Below, one piece after another: positions 34,570 to 43,500 of a DNA stretch of 64,000 nucleotides. Positions within the stretch are counted from its first letter, which is position 1; every line of letters starts with the position of its first letter. The notes under the pieces were generated by a model. It worked only from the letters and a program-made list of their open reading frames with translations. It made no database searches and was not told the origin of the DNA. The position numbers and the translations under genes are program-made. Source of the DNA: an uncultured bacterium (GTDB lineage Bacteria > Cyanobacteriota > Vampirovibrionia > Gastranaerophilales > Gastranaerophilaceae); the NCBI GenBank assembly GCA_949294335.1, contig CASFGO010000013.1:62001-126000 (forward strand), in the 5' to 3' direction.

Positions 34570-35128
34570 AAATGAAATTATAACTTGGTTAAAAGAAAAC
34601 TTGAATGAAGAAAGATTTGAACATTCATTAGGAGTTGCAGAAAAAGCAAAAGAATTGGCAATAAAATTTGGTTTAGACAAAGAAAAAGCAGAACTTGCCG
34701 GATTGGTTCATGATTGTGCAAAATGTTTATCAAAAGAAGAATTAATTGAAATTATGGATAAATATTGTTCTGTAGAATCTTGTGAAAAAATTAATCCTAA
34801 AACTTTTCATGCTCCAGCTGGTGCATATGTTGCCAAAAAAGAATTCAATATAGAAGATAAAGAAATTTTATCAGCAATAAGATGGCATACTATTGGACAT
34901 AATAATATGACAAATTTTGAAAAAGTTATTTTTATTGCAGATAAAATTGAACAAAGAACAAGACCCAAAGAAATGATTGATTTTATTTCACCTTGCTTAG
35001 AGGAAGATAAAGGTTTAAATAAGGCATTACTTGCATGTTATAAATTAACCATAAAAAGCCTAGTTGATAGAAATTTAAAAATTTGTATTAATACTATAGA
35101 TTTATATAATGAGTTACTAAATGATTAA
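34562..35128 (+). CDS. yqeK: YqeK-type HD-domain hydrolase
   Basis: 188 residues. The HD metal-binding set is visible: RFEHSLGVAEKAKEL, LAGLVHDCAK, HAPAGAYVAKKEF and IRWHTIGHNNM, with FIADKIEQRTR distal. Characterised YqeK proteins are symmetrical Ap4A hydrolases. The ATG at 34562 overlaps the nadD stop. An ATG nine bases earlier is in frame but less likely. A direct fusion or coupling of nadD and yqeK is common across Gram-positive and related bacteria. Confidence 0.9.
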   Translation: MNKNEIITWLKENLNEERFEHSLGVAEKAKELAIKFGLDKEKAELAGLVHDCAKCLSKEELIEIMDKYCSVESCEKINPKTFHAPAGAYVAKKEFNIEDKEILSAIRWHTIGHNNMTNFEKVIFIADKIEQRTRPKEMIDFISPCLEEDKGLNKALLACYKLTIKSLVDRNLKICINTIDLYNELLND

Positions 35129-35984
35129 AAATGTATTGATAGTTGGATTAGGTGGTGTTGGAGCAGTTTATGCTTCTAAAATTCCAAATGTAAATATTCT
35201 TGTTGATAATAAAAGACTTGAATATTATAAAAAAAATCCTACAGTTATTAATGATAAAAAATATAATTTTAATTACATAATACCTAATAATGGATATCCA
35301 ATGGATTTAATAATTATTAGTGTTAAATTTTATAATTTGGCACAAGTTTTAGATGATTTGGCTCGATTTATAGATAAAAATACAAAAATAATTTCTTTAA
35401 TAAATGGAATTTCAAGCGAAGATATCATAAGGGGTAAATACAGTGAAGCTATGGTTATTCCATCTTATCTTATATGCAATAGTATTATAAGAAAAGATAG
35501 AAATATCATTCATGATGATGTAAATAAAATTGTAATGGCTAAAAATTATGAATTAGAAAAGTTTTTTAGTTTGAAAAACATAAATTACGAAGTTGTTAAA
35601 GATATAAAATCTTCTATGTGGCAAAAATTTATGTTAAATATAATTGCAAACCAATTAAGTGCAGTTACAAGAAAAACTTTTGGAGAAATGAATAATTTGC
35701 CATATATTGAAGATTTATTATGGAAAATATTAAACGAAGTAATAGAAATTGCAAGATATGAGGGTGTAAATAATCCAAAAAATTTAGCTAAAAATGCAAT
35801 AAATACCTTTAGGAATATGGCACCATATGGCAAGACATCAATGCTTCAAGATATAGAAAATGAAAACCATACAGAAATAGATGCATTTGCAGGAACTATA
35901 ATTCAACTTGGGGAAAAATATAATATAAAAACTCCATACAATAATTTATTTAAATATTTAATTCGCCCAATATCTAATGATTAG
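35121..35984 (+). CDS. panE: 2-dehydropantoate 2-reductase (ApbA/PanE family)
   Basis: 287 residues. The N-terminal Rossmann motif is VLIVGLGGVGAVYASKI (residues 5-21). A C-terminal helical domain follows, with SMWQKFMLNIIANQLSAVTR containing the conserved Lys/Asn catalytic pair, and later ENENHTEIDAFAG. It reduces ketopantoate to pantoate with NADPH in pantothenate synthesis. Paralogous ketoacid reductases of this family exist, so the substrate is probable rather than certain. It starts inside the end of yqeK (eight-base overlap) and ends the four-gene run. Confidence 0.82.
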   Translation: MIKNVLIVGLGGVGAVYASKIPNVNILVDNKRLEYYKKNPTVINDKKYNFNYIIPNNGYPMDLIIISVKFYNLAQVLDDLARFIDKNTKIISLINGISSEDIIRGKYSEAMVIPSYLICNSIIRKDRNIIHDDVNKIVMAKNYELEKFFSLKNINYEVVKDIKSSMWQKFMLNIIANQLSAVTRKTFGEMNNLPYIEDLLWKILNEVIEIARYEGVNNPKNLAKNAINTFRNMAPYGKTSMLQDIENENHTEIDAFAGTIIQLGEKYNIKTPYNNLFKYLIRPISND

Positions 35985-36003
35985 CGGAAATAAAATCAAA
36001 TTC

Positions 36004-36016
36004 ATTTACCCCTACC
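36004..36016 (+). repeat. Short repeat ATTTACCCCTACC, extra direct copy
   Basis: ATTTACCCCTACC recurs at 36053-36065 in direct orientation and at 37199-37211 inverted. This copy lies 20 bases after the panE stop codon. Confidence 0.5.
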
Positions 36017-36052
36017 CTACTGTACTTTTAATTAGTAAGAAAAACCCAATAT

Positions 36053-36066
36053 ATTTACCCCTACCA
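36053..36066 (+). repeat. Left arm of a 14-bp inverted repeat flanking the YkgJ-type gene and pncC
   Basis: ATTTACCCCTACCA here is the exact reverse complement of 37198-37211. It contains the stop codon of the minus-strand YkgJ-type gene. The two arms lie at the 3' ends of two divergent genes. Confidence 0.6.
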
Positions 36067-36609
36067 TTTTTCGGAGCCGTATTCTGCAAATATTTTTATA
36101 TTTTCATCTATCGTTGATATAAGTTTTTCTAATTTTTCCTTTAGCTCAGGATTAGTTTTTAGCATCATTTTATATTTGAGTTGCTCTTCTTTTAAACCTC
36201 TTACATATTTCATTATTTTTTCTCTCTCTACGAACAACCAACCCTCATAACCACATCCTGGAGGATAAACAGCCCATGGAGAACTTGGGAAACGCTTACA
36301 TACATTCAATCTATTTTCATAACGAGAACACAAATTCCCTTTTAAAAACCTACATGTATAAAAAGTTCTATTCTCATAATCAGGAATATTTTCAACTATT
36401 TCTCTATCAACAGCCATAGCAGCTTCTACAGATTCAAAAGGCTCAAATAACTCTAAAAAATCAATAGCTTCTTGATCACCTTCTAAAGCTCTTTTTTGCA
36501 TATCTTCATAAGATACAGATGAAGTAACAACTCTACAACACTTACCACACATTTTACATAATCTTTGTGGACGCCTATCTATAAACTCTTGCTCTGTTTC
36601 TATATTCAT
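36061..36609 (-). CDS. YkgJ-family cysteine-cluster protein
   Basis: 182 residues with the zinc/iron-chelating cysteine cluster: CKMCGKCC near residues 16-23, then CRFLKGNLCSRYENRLNVC and a PPGCGY element. The family has proposed metal-binding roles and no proven general function. Frames extend to a TTG at 36627, but ATG 36609 gives the natural start, and TATAAT ends six bases upstream of it, suggesting a leaderless mRNA. It is divergent from pncC. Confidence 0.82.
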   Translation of the reverse strand: MNIETEQEFIDRRPQRLCKMCGKCCRVVTSSVSYEDMQKRALEGDQEAIDFLELFEPFESVEAAMAVDREIVENIPDYENRTFYTCRFLKGNLCSRYENRLNVCKRFPSSPWAVYPPGCGYEGWLFVEREKIMKYVRGLKEEQLKYKMMLKTNPELKEKLEKLISTIDENIKIFAEYGSEKW

Positions 36610-36690
36610 AAAAATATTATATAACAATTTTTTTAATAATCATTCTTTTTACATATTGACAATATTTTTTAACTGCAATAAATTTATCTT

Positions 36691-37197
36691 ATGATATTTA
36701 ATAAGTTCAAAAGAAATACAAATTTAGAAAAAAATATAGCAGAAATTTTAAAAACACACTCACTTGTAATATCTGTTGCTGAGTCTTGCACAGGTGGACT
36801 TTTGAGTTCTAGACTGACTGATATTTCTGGCAGTTCTGAATATATAAAAGCAAACTTTGTAACCTACTCAAATGATGCAAAAATGGCTCTTCTTGATGTT
36901 AAAGAAGATACCCTAAAATTATATGGTGCAGTTAGTGAACAATGTGCTAGAGAAATGTCTGAAGGTCTATACCGAAAAACCAAAGCAGATATTGCCATTT
37001 CTACAACAGGTATTGCAGGTCCAACAGGTGCAACCCCTGATAAGCCTATTGGACTTATGTATGTAGGTATTACAAATAGATATAAATCGATTGTTCAAGA
37101 ATTTAAACTTAATCCTAAATACAATAGAATCAGAATGAAACAAGAATTTGTTCAATGTGCATTACAAATGCTTCTCGATTCTTTATCAGAAGGTTAG
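36691..37197 (+). CDS. pncC: Nicotinamide-nucleotide amidase, CinA C-terminal domain
   Basis: Hydrolyses nicotinamide mononucleotide to nicotinate mononucleotide, salvaging pyridine nucleotides. 168 residues match the stand-alone PncC/CinA-C type. SVAESCTGGLLSSRLTDISGSS near residues 27-48 carries the catalytic serine, FVTYSNDAK and GAVSEQCAREM follow, then TTGIAGPTGATPDKPIGLMYVG. It complements nadD nearby in NAD metabolism. No ribosome site is seen. Confidence 0.9.
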   Translation: MIFNKFKRNTNLEKNIAEILKTHSLVISVAESCTGGLLSSRLTDISGSSEYIKANFVTYSNDAKMALLDVKEDTLKLYGAVSEQCAREMSEGLYRKTKADIAISTTGIAGPTGATPDKPIGLMYVGITNRYKSIVQEFKLNPKYNRIRMKQEFVQCALQMLLDSLSEG

Positions 37198-37211
37198 TGG
37201 TAGGGGTAAAT
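37198..37211 (-). repeat. Right arm of the 14-bp inverted repeat
   Basis: TGGTAGGGGTAAAT begins immediately after the pncC stop codon. It is the reverse complement of 36053-36066. It does not form a local hairpin, so it is not an ordinary terminator. Confidence 0.6.
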
Positions 37212-37224
37212 TCTAGACCCAGTG

Positions 37225-38130
37225 TTATTTACTACCTAATTTTTCAAGAACATTTTGACAATCTTCCATTAAGAATTTAGCCAATTCTTTAGTATCAACT
37301 TGTGTTGCTACTATTGCAAATAAATCAGGAGGAAGTTCTGTCATCATATTTCTTAATGATTCATCACTTAAACCTATCATTGATTTAACAATATCCGGTT
37401 TCTGTAATCGTTGCAACATTCCAACATAGGCAGAATTTTCAAATACTTCTAAAATTCTTTTATCATCATGTGCCATCTGATATACTAATTGCATTTGAAC
37501 ATTTGGATCAATATTTGCCATTGTTTCTTTATATTTATCATCAGGTAATGATGCTATTGATTGAATTAATGCCATTGAATCATTTTCATCTGCAGGTTCT
37601 CCTGTAATACTTTCAATCATTTGAATTAAAACCTCAGGAGGCATTTTTTCTAACTGCTTAATAACTTGTTCTTTCTCAACATCATCATTATAGAAAAACT
37701 TTTCTAGCTGCTCCATTGGCATCATAGATACTATTTGTTCTAAAGTAAATGTCCCTAAAGCAACATTTACAGCATCTTCTGGAGGAACTTGATTAAACAA
37801 TTTCAATAATTTTTCCTCAGTAAAGAAATTCAAACCCAATACCATATCCTCTGATTCGAGCATTGGTAACAACTTCTGTTGCTGTTCGTCATTCATTGCA
37901 ACAATAACATTATATTTATTATTTGGATCATCTAATTTAAAACCACTTATCAGTTCATCAGCATTACCAAATAATTCTCTTTTATATTCTACAGCTGATT
38001 GGTTACCTTGCTTTGCCTCTTCTGCAATAATATCATCGACTGACTTATCGGCATAATTATTCATACGACTAGTATTAATATTAAGTCGATTTTGTAAGTA
38101 AATTACATTTGAATCAAGTGCTACAGTCAT
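37225..38130 (-). CDS. Helical-repeat protein resembling MgtE-N/FliG-type superhelices
   Basis: 301 residues made of short helical repeats with periodic MPPEVL-, LPPDLF- and VPPEDA-like turns (PMEQLEKFFYNDDV, MPPEVLIQMIESI, LPPDLFAIVATQVDTKELAKFL). This pattern resembles the armadillo-like superhelix of MgtE N-domains and FliG middle domains. No membrane segment or signal peptide is present. It could be a cytoplasmic adaptor, possibly flagellar given the sigma factor and flagellin in this window, but that is a guess. AGGAG lies just upstream of the ATG. Confidence 0.6.
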   Translation of the reverse strand: MTVALDSNVIYLQNRLNINTSRMNNYADKSVDDIIAEEAKQGNQSAVEYKRELFGNADELISGFKLDDPNNKYNVIVAMNDEQQQKLLPMLESEDMVLGLNFFTEEKLLKLFNQVPPEDAVNVALGTFTLEQIVSMMPMEQLEKFFYNDDVEKEQVIKQLEKMPPEVLIQMIESITGEPADENDSMALIQSIASLPDDKYKETMANIDPNVQMQLVYQMAHDDKRILEVFENSAYVGMLQRLQKPDIVKSMIGLSDESLRNMMTELPPDLFAIVATQVDTKELAKFLMEDCQNVLEKLGSK

Positions 38131-38278
38131 AATTTCTCCTATATATATTTTATATATCTTATATATATAAAGACTTTATTGTTTTTTTTATTGCTTTTTT
38201 ATTGGCTAATTGTAACATTTTTTTAATAATTATGCTATAATCTTTTTGAATTCAGAATTTGCTTATGAGGTATAGGTT

Positions 38279-39067
38279 ATGATTAAAAAAACTTTAATTG
38301 TTATATTATTAATGTTTTTTACGATTTCAGGCGTATTTGCTGCAACAACAAAGAAAAAGAAACCTTACATAACAAAGCTTGTTGAAGTAACCACTAAAGA
38401 TGCTCATATAATGAAAGCAAAATTAATATATCCTAGAACTCCTAGCACAGAAAAAAATAAAACTTACCCTACAATTGTATTTATTCATTCAATGGGCTAT
38501 TCGTCTTCTCAATGGGGAGATTTACCACAAATATTTGTAAAACAAGGTTATGCAGTTTTACTAATCGATTTAAGAGGTCACGGATTGAGTAATAAAGATT
38601 CAAAACTAAGAATTAAATCCTGGTCATATTTTAACAATAAAACATATAAAAAATATCCATCAGATGTACTTACTGTAATAAATAAAGTAAAACACACAAA
38701 CAAAAAAGCATCATTTGATGATTATGCTTTTGTTGGGGGTGATATTGGAGCAAATACATCAATATTAGCAGCTCAATTTATGTACCCACATCCTAAAGCA
38801 ATGATTTTATTAACACCTGCAAGAGAAATCAAAGGATTAAATATTTTTGATTACAAACTCGGAACTACTCCAATACTTGTAATGTGTAGCAGACAAGATA
38901 AAATTTCCATATGCGAAGAAGTAATGCTTAAAACTTTTGCTAAAGGAAAATACGTTATTAATAACACAGATCTTAACACAAATGGGATGATGATATTAAG
39001 GCAAGATGCACAATGCAGACAAAAAGCAATCCAATTTATTAATCAAAACATGCCTGCAAAAAAATAA
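38279..39067 (+). CDS. Secreted alpha/beta-hydrolase-fold protein with an Asp at the nucleophile position
   Basis: 262 residues. The signal peptide (MIKKTLIVILLMFFTISGVFAA) is cleaved near residue 21. The fold signs are IVFIHSMGYSSSQW (oxyanion HG-like strand), VLLIDLRGHGLS near residues 93-104, the nucleophile elbow FVGGDIGANTS with Asp155 instead of the usual Ser, and PILVMCSRQDKI for the acid strand. Asp nucleophiles occur in haloalkane dehalogenases and epoxide hydrolases, but the overall look is of dienelactone-hydrolase or peptidase-like lipoproteins. It may be inactive or have altered chemistry. Confidence 0.75.
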   Translation: MIKKTLIVILLMFFTISGVFAATTKKKKPYITKLVEVTTKDAHIMKAKLIYPRTPSTEKNKTYPTIVFIHSMGYSSSQWGDLPQIFVKQGYAVLLIDLRGHGLSNKDSKLRIKSWSYFNNKTYKKYPSDVLTVINKVKHTNKKASFDDYAFVGGDIGANTSILAAQFMYPHPKAMILLTPAREIKGLNIFDYKLGTTPILVMCSRQDKISICEEVMLKTFAKGKYVINNTDLNTNGMMILRQDAQCRQKAIQFINQNMPAKK

Positions 39068-39075
39068 TTTGCAAA

Positions 39076-40431
39076 TTATTCAACATCTACTATAGTTACA
39101 CATTCTACATGATAAGAATGACAAAACATATCAAAAGGTTGAATAAAACTTACCTTTGCTCCTTTAGAGATTAAATATTCTAAATCTCTAATAAGGGTTT
39201 GAGGATTACAGCTTACATATATAATTTTAGATTTTGTAACTTGAAGTGTTCTATCTAATGATTCTATAGAACACCCCTTTCTTGGAGGATCAAGTATTGT
39301 TATGTCGAATTTTTCCGGTGTATTTTCAAGATATTTAGCTGTATCCATCGCATGTAATTCAACATTATTAATTTTGTTTATTTTTAAAACATCTTTGGCA
39401 ATTTTTATAGACTGCTCATTTTCTTCCACACTAACAACTTTCTGTGCAATATCACTCATTACGATTCCAAAAGTTGCAATACCAGCATAAGCATCAAATA
39501 TTGTAGGCTTATCAAAATTATCTTTAATGTAATTTTTTACATATTTAAAAATATTTTCAGCACTTTTAGGATTTACTTGAAAGAATGTATTTGAACCTAT
39601 TTGGAATGTAATATCACATAGTTTTTCTTCTATATAATCTTGTCCAAATATTAATTCTGTTTTATTAGTTAGAATTAAATTCGTTTTTTTATTATTAAAA
39701 TTAACACATACACCAACTACTACATCAAAATGATTAAAAATATCATTCGCAAATTGTTTTATATTTTTGGAAATTTTTGTATCATTAATTACAAGAGTAA
39801 GCAAAATCTGTCCTGTATAACTTGAAACCCTTATCACAACATGTCTTAAAAGTCCTGAATGTTTTTTCTCATTGTATCCTGAAATATTATACATTGAAGC
39901 TATTTCTCTAATATATTCAATAATTTCATCACAAATTTTAGGTTGAATTGGACAATATTTAATATTAACAATTTCATGAGATTTAGGTTTATAATAACCT
40001 GCGATTAATCTTTTTGAATTTTTAGTTTCTGATATAGGATACTGTATTTTATGTCGAAATTCTTTAATTTGAGGAGATGGAATCGTATTTCCAACTGTAA
40101 CATTGATTTTAGGATTATCCCTATTTACTCCGACATAATCTTCAACAATTTTCTTTTTTAACTCTAATTGGTAATTATAATCAATAAATTGAATTTGGCA
40201 GGCTCCACATACTTTTTGCATAGGACACATTGGAGCTACTCTATGTTTAGAAGGGGTAATAACTTCTAATAGCTTTCCAATTGCATAGTTTTTTGTATGC
40301 TTAATAATTTCAATTTTAACAACATCTTCAGGACAAGTATTTTCAACAAAAATAACCATACCATCTTGTTTAGCAATACCTGCACCAAGATTTGATAATT
40401 CAATTATTTCAACAACTAATTCTTTTTCCAT
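39076..40431 (-). CDS. rlmD: 23S rRNA (uracil-5-)-methyltransferase, RlmD/RumA type
   Basis: 451 residues. An N-terminal TRAM domain covers about residues 1-58. The [4Fe-4S] cysteines are CPMQKVCGACQIQ near residues 69-81 and YCPIQ near residue 159. The SAM-binding site is FDAYAGIATFGIV near residues 318-330. DPPRKGC near residues 381-387 and the catalytic-type cysteine in YVSCNPQTL near residues 406-414 follow. It transfers methyl from SAM to U1939-type positions in 23S rRNA; the exact uridine is not readable. Gram-positive-type homologues are called RlmCD. The upstream region carries an arm of a long inverted repeat. Confidence 0.88.
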   Translation of the reverse strand: MEKELVVEIIELSNLGAGIAKQDGMVIFVENTCPEDVVKIEIIKHTKNYAIGKLLEVITPSKHRVAPMCPMQKVCGACQIQFIDYNYQLELKKKIVEDYVGVNRDNPKINVTVGNTIPSPQIKEFRHKIQYPISETKNSKRLIAGYYKPKSHEIVNIKYCPIQPKICDEIIEYIREIASMYNISGYNEKKHSGLLRHVVIRVSSYTGQILLTLVINDTKISKNIKQFANDIFNHFDVVVGVCVNFNNKKTNLILTNKTELIFGQDYIEEKLCDITFQIGSNTFFQVNPKSAENIFKYVKNYIKDNFDKPTIFDAYAGIATFGIVMSDIAQKVVSVEENEQSIKIAKDVLKINKINNVELHAMDTAKYLENTPEKFDITILDPPRKGCSIESLDRTLQVTKSKIIYVSCNPQTLIRDLEYLISKGAKVSFIQPFDMFCHSYHVECVTIVDVE

Positions 40432-40440
40432 AAAAAAATC

Positions 40441-40469
40441 ATAACATAAGTTCTATTATGTTATGAATC
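40441..40469 (-). repeat. Left arm of a 29-bp inverted repeat between rlmD and the giant gene
   Basis: This arm is the reverse complement of 40549-40577 at 27 of 29 positions; the 20 bases nearest the centre are exact. The arm also contains its own palindrome (CATAACATAA...TTATGTTATG, 40439-40464), followed on the minus strand by a T-run just before the rlmD ATG. Confidence 0.75.
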
Positions 40470-40548
40470 TATTTTTAAAAATATATATAAAGATTTGTAA
40501 AAATTAATAAATAAAAATTAAAGATTTAGCATAATATTTCCGTAAAAG
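40470..40548. promoter_or_regulatory. Possible invertible promoter segment (79 bp between inverted repeats)
   Basis: This AT-rich segment lies between long inverted repeats and between divergent genes. Near its right end CATAATATTT is a plausible -10 element pointing toward the giant gene. If the segment inverts, the same promoter would face rlmD. No recombinase gene is visible in the window. Confidence 0.3.
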
Positions 40549-40577
40549 GATTCATAACATAATAGAACATTTGTTAT
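40549..40577 (+). repeat. Right arm of the 29-bp inverted repeat
   Basis: Begins with GATTCATAACATAATAGAAC, identical to the opposite arm read on the minus strand. It ends 17 bases before the ATG of the giant gene, so it lies in the leader or promoter of that gene, as the other arm does for rlmD. Confidence 0.75.
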
Positions 40578-40594
40578 AAAGGGATAAGGAATTA

Positions 40595-43500
40595 ATGGTC
40601 GACTTTGGTGATTTAAAATTTAAAGGAAAAGATATTCATTCGACTGAAATCAAAGGTGGAATTAAACGTGAATCAATTACTGATTCAAATCTTTTAAATA
40701 TATTTGACAAAGTTGATAATAACCCTAAAGACGGAATATTAGATTCTCAAGAAATTAATGTCTTTCAACAGAAAGTAATAGAAGAAGCAGCAAAAAGAGG
40801 TAGAGACTCTAAATTATCTAACCGTGAAGCAGAACAATACTTAGCCTCTATTGATATATCTGGAGACAGTTCAAATTTATTTTCTTTTATTAATAAATTA
40901 TCTAAAGAATCCGAAAATATTAAAAATTCACAAACTTTAGCGGATGGAACTATTGTTACAGAATATAAGGATGGTACTAAAGAAATTATTCAAAATGGTT
41001 CAAAAATTATTCAAAATGGAACCACAACTAAAAAATATATACAAAATGAAAAAGGTGAATACGAAATAGCAGAAGAAAGCTTTGTAGATCCTAAAGATGG
41101 TAGTGAAACTGTAACAAAATTTAAAAAAGGTAAAAAAACATCTTCAGTAAAAACATATCCAAATGGAACAAAAGAAGAAATAACATATAATGAAGATGGA
41201 ACAACACCTGCTAAATCAGTTAAGTCAGATAGTAATGGAAATATAGAAACTATAACTTATGATTCTAAAGGCTTACCTACAGCAAAAACAACTATAAAAG
41301 ATAAAGGACAAATAGAAGAAGAATATACTTATAAAGATGGTCAAGCTTTATTAAAGTCAAAAATAACAGGAAAAGGAACCGAAGAAGAAAAGGAAACCGT
41401 TTATGAATACAATTCAAATGGAACAACAACAGAAACAAGTGTTGATAAAGATAACAACAAACAAATTTTAATAAAAAAAGGTAATGACATTATTAAAGAA
41501 TCACGCACAAATGCAGATGGTTCATCTTACACAAAAATTGTAGAAGAAGGAAAAATAACAGAAACTACAATTGATAAAAATGGACAAAAAACAATTAAAA
41601 TCCACGAAACAAATGGAAACACCACAACTGATACAGTAATTGATAAAAAAGGAAAAACTGTTAATCAAATAACTAAACAAGGTGAAAACACTTTAAAAAC
41701 ATTTATTGATACAGATAATACTAAAACTGAAACATTAGTTAATGCTTCAAATAAAAGATTAACTCAAACTTATACAGATAAAAAAGGTAGAACACGTACT
41801 GTAAATTATGACGGTAATGGTAATACTACAGGAATAGTTGTTCAATTTGGAGAAAATGCAGCCCGCATAGCAAAGAAATTTGGTTGTACGAAAGCAGATT
41901 TACTAGCAGCAAATGGAAAATCTAATGGCGAAGATTTTGAAGTTGGCGAAACAATTATTATCCCTAAAGAAATAGATGCAGATAATCGAAACCTTAAGAA
42001 TCGTAAATCAGCAGAAGAAGCTATTAGAGCTAAACAAATTGATGCTCAATATAGAAGCATGGGACTAAAAAACTATTCACGTAGCGGTGAAAAATTTGAA
42101 TACAATGGACAAACTTACACAGTTATTGGAACAATGAATAACCGAGCAAGATTATTAGTAAGAGATTCTAAAGGTAAAATAACTGTTGCATCTCACGACA
42201 ATCTTATATTAAAAGATTCGTATGTACAAATGACAAATGCTTTTGACTATGGAGAAAAAGTAACAGGAAAAGCAAAAAATAAAGCAGGTGAAATAGTAAA
42301 TAACGGTGACTACGTAAGAATTGGAGAAAAAGATAAACACGGAAGAAGTATAGTTGTTGATAAAAATGGTAAGCAATGGATAATGGCTCATGATGGAACA
42401 TTATTAAAACCAGAATACGTAGAAGCAAGTAATGTATATGATGTAATGAAAGATAATCTTTCAACATCTTCATATAATGAAGATATCAAATATGCCAAAG
42501 TCAATGGTAAAATTTACTATTTTACTAAAGATGGTAAAGTTTTAGATAAAACAAAAATTACAAAAATCCAAGCAGAAGCAATTATTAAAGATCTAAATGA
42601 TGGTGCAGATGGCAGTTGGTATAATTTTGGAACAGGCCTTGGAACTGATGAAGATAAAATGATAAAAGCTAATAAAGCAATTGTTGATCCAGAAGTTCTT
42701 AAGTTAATTAATGATTATTATTCTACAGAATATGGTAATGATGTAAAAAATGGTAAATATAAATCAGCTTATGAAGCATTTTTAGCATCAGAAATCAGCA
42801 ATTCTGAAATCTACACAATGAATGCAGATTTAGTTGGTAATGGTGCAATCCTTGACCAAGCTAGAAGAGATGAAATTTTATTAACAAACCTTACTACATA
42901 CGGTAAAAAATCAGAAAATAGAAATGCGGCTTTAAATGCAGTAACAACAAGAACAGATTATGATAATTTACAAACTGCAGCACAAGAATACAATAAGATA
43001 AATAAAATAAAAGGTCATTTTAAAGACCAAGATGCATTACAAGCATTATTATATTACCAAACAGAAGGTAATGCAGGAGAAATGGATTCTGCAAACAGAA
43101 ATCTTACAGATGCTAGTAAAAATATTTTAACAAAAGAAGAAATTATTAGAATTAAAGCAGAAGTTGGAACATATTATGTAGAAGAAGGTAATAACAAAAA
43201 AGCTTATAATTCATTTGATAAAGAAGTTTATACAAAAATGGATGAATTACTACCAAAAGGCAAGAAAGTAGCAGATACGGCTTCAAAAGCAGATAGAATG
43301 ATTACAGGATATGGTGATTTTACTAATGAACAAATTGCTGATGAAGCAATTAGATACCTAAAAATTGCGGTAGAAAATTATGAAGATGCACTAGAACAAA
43401 TGACAGGAATTTCTGCCGTTAATGGAGGAGGAACTGGAGCTGCTAGCATTTATCACCAAAATGCTGAAGATGCGGCAACTAAAGCTTTTCAATTAATTAA

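Noticed and set aside
36053-37211. Transposon ends
   Set aside because: The flanked genes are ordinary (YkgJ-type protein, pncC), there is no transposase, and a third copy breaks the symmetry.
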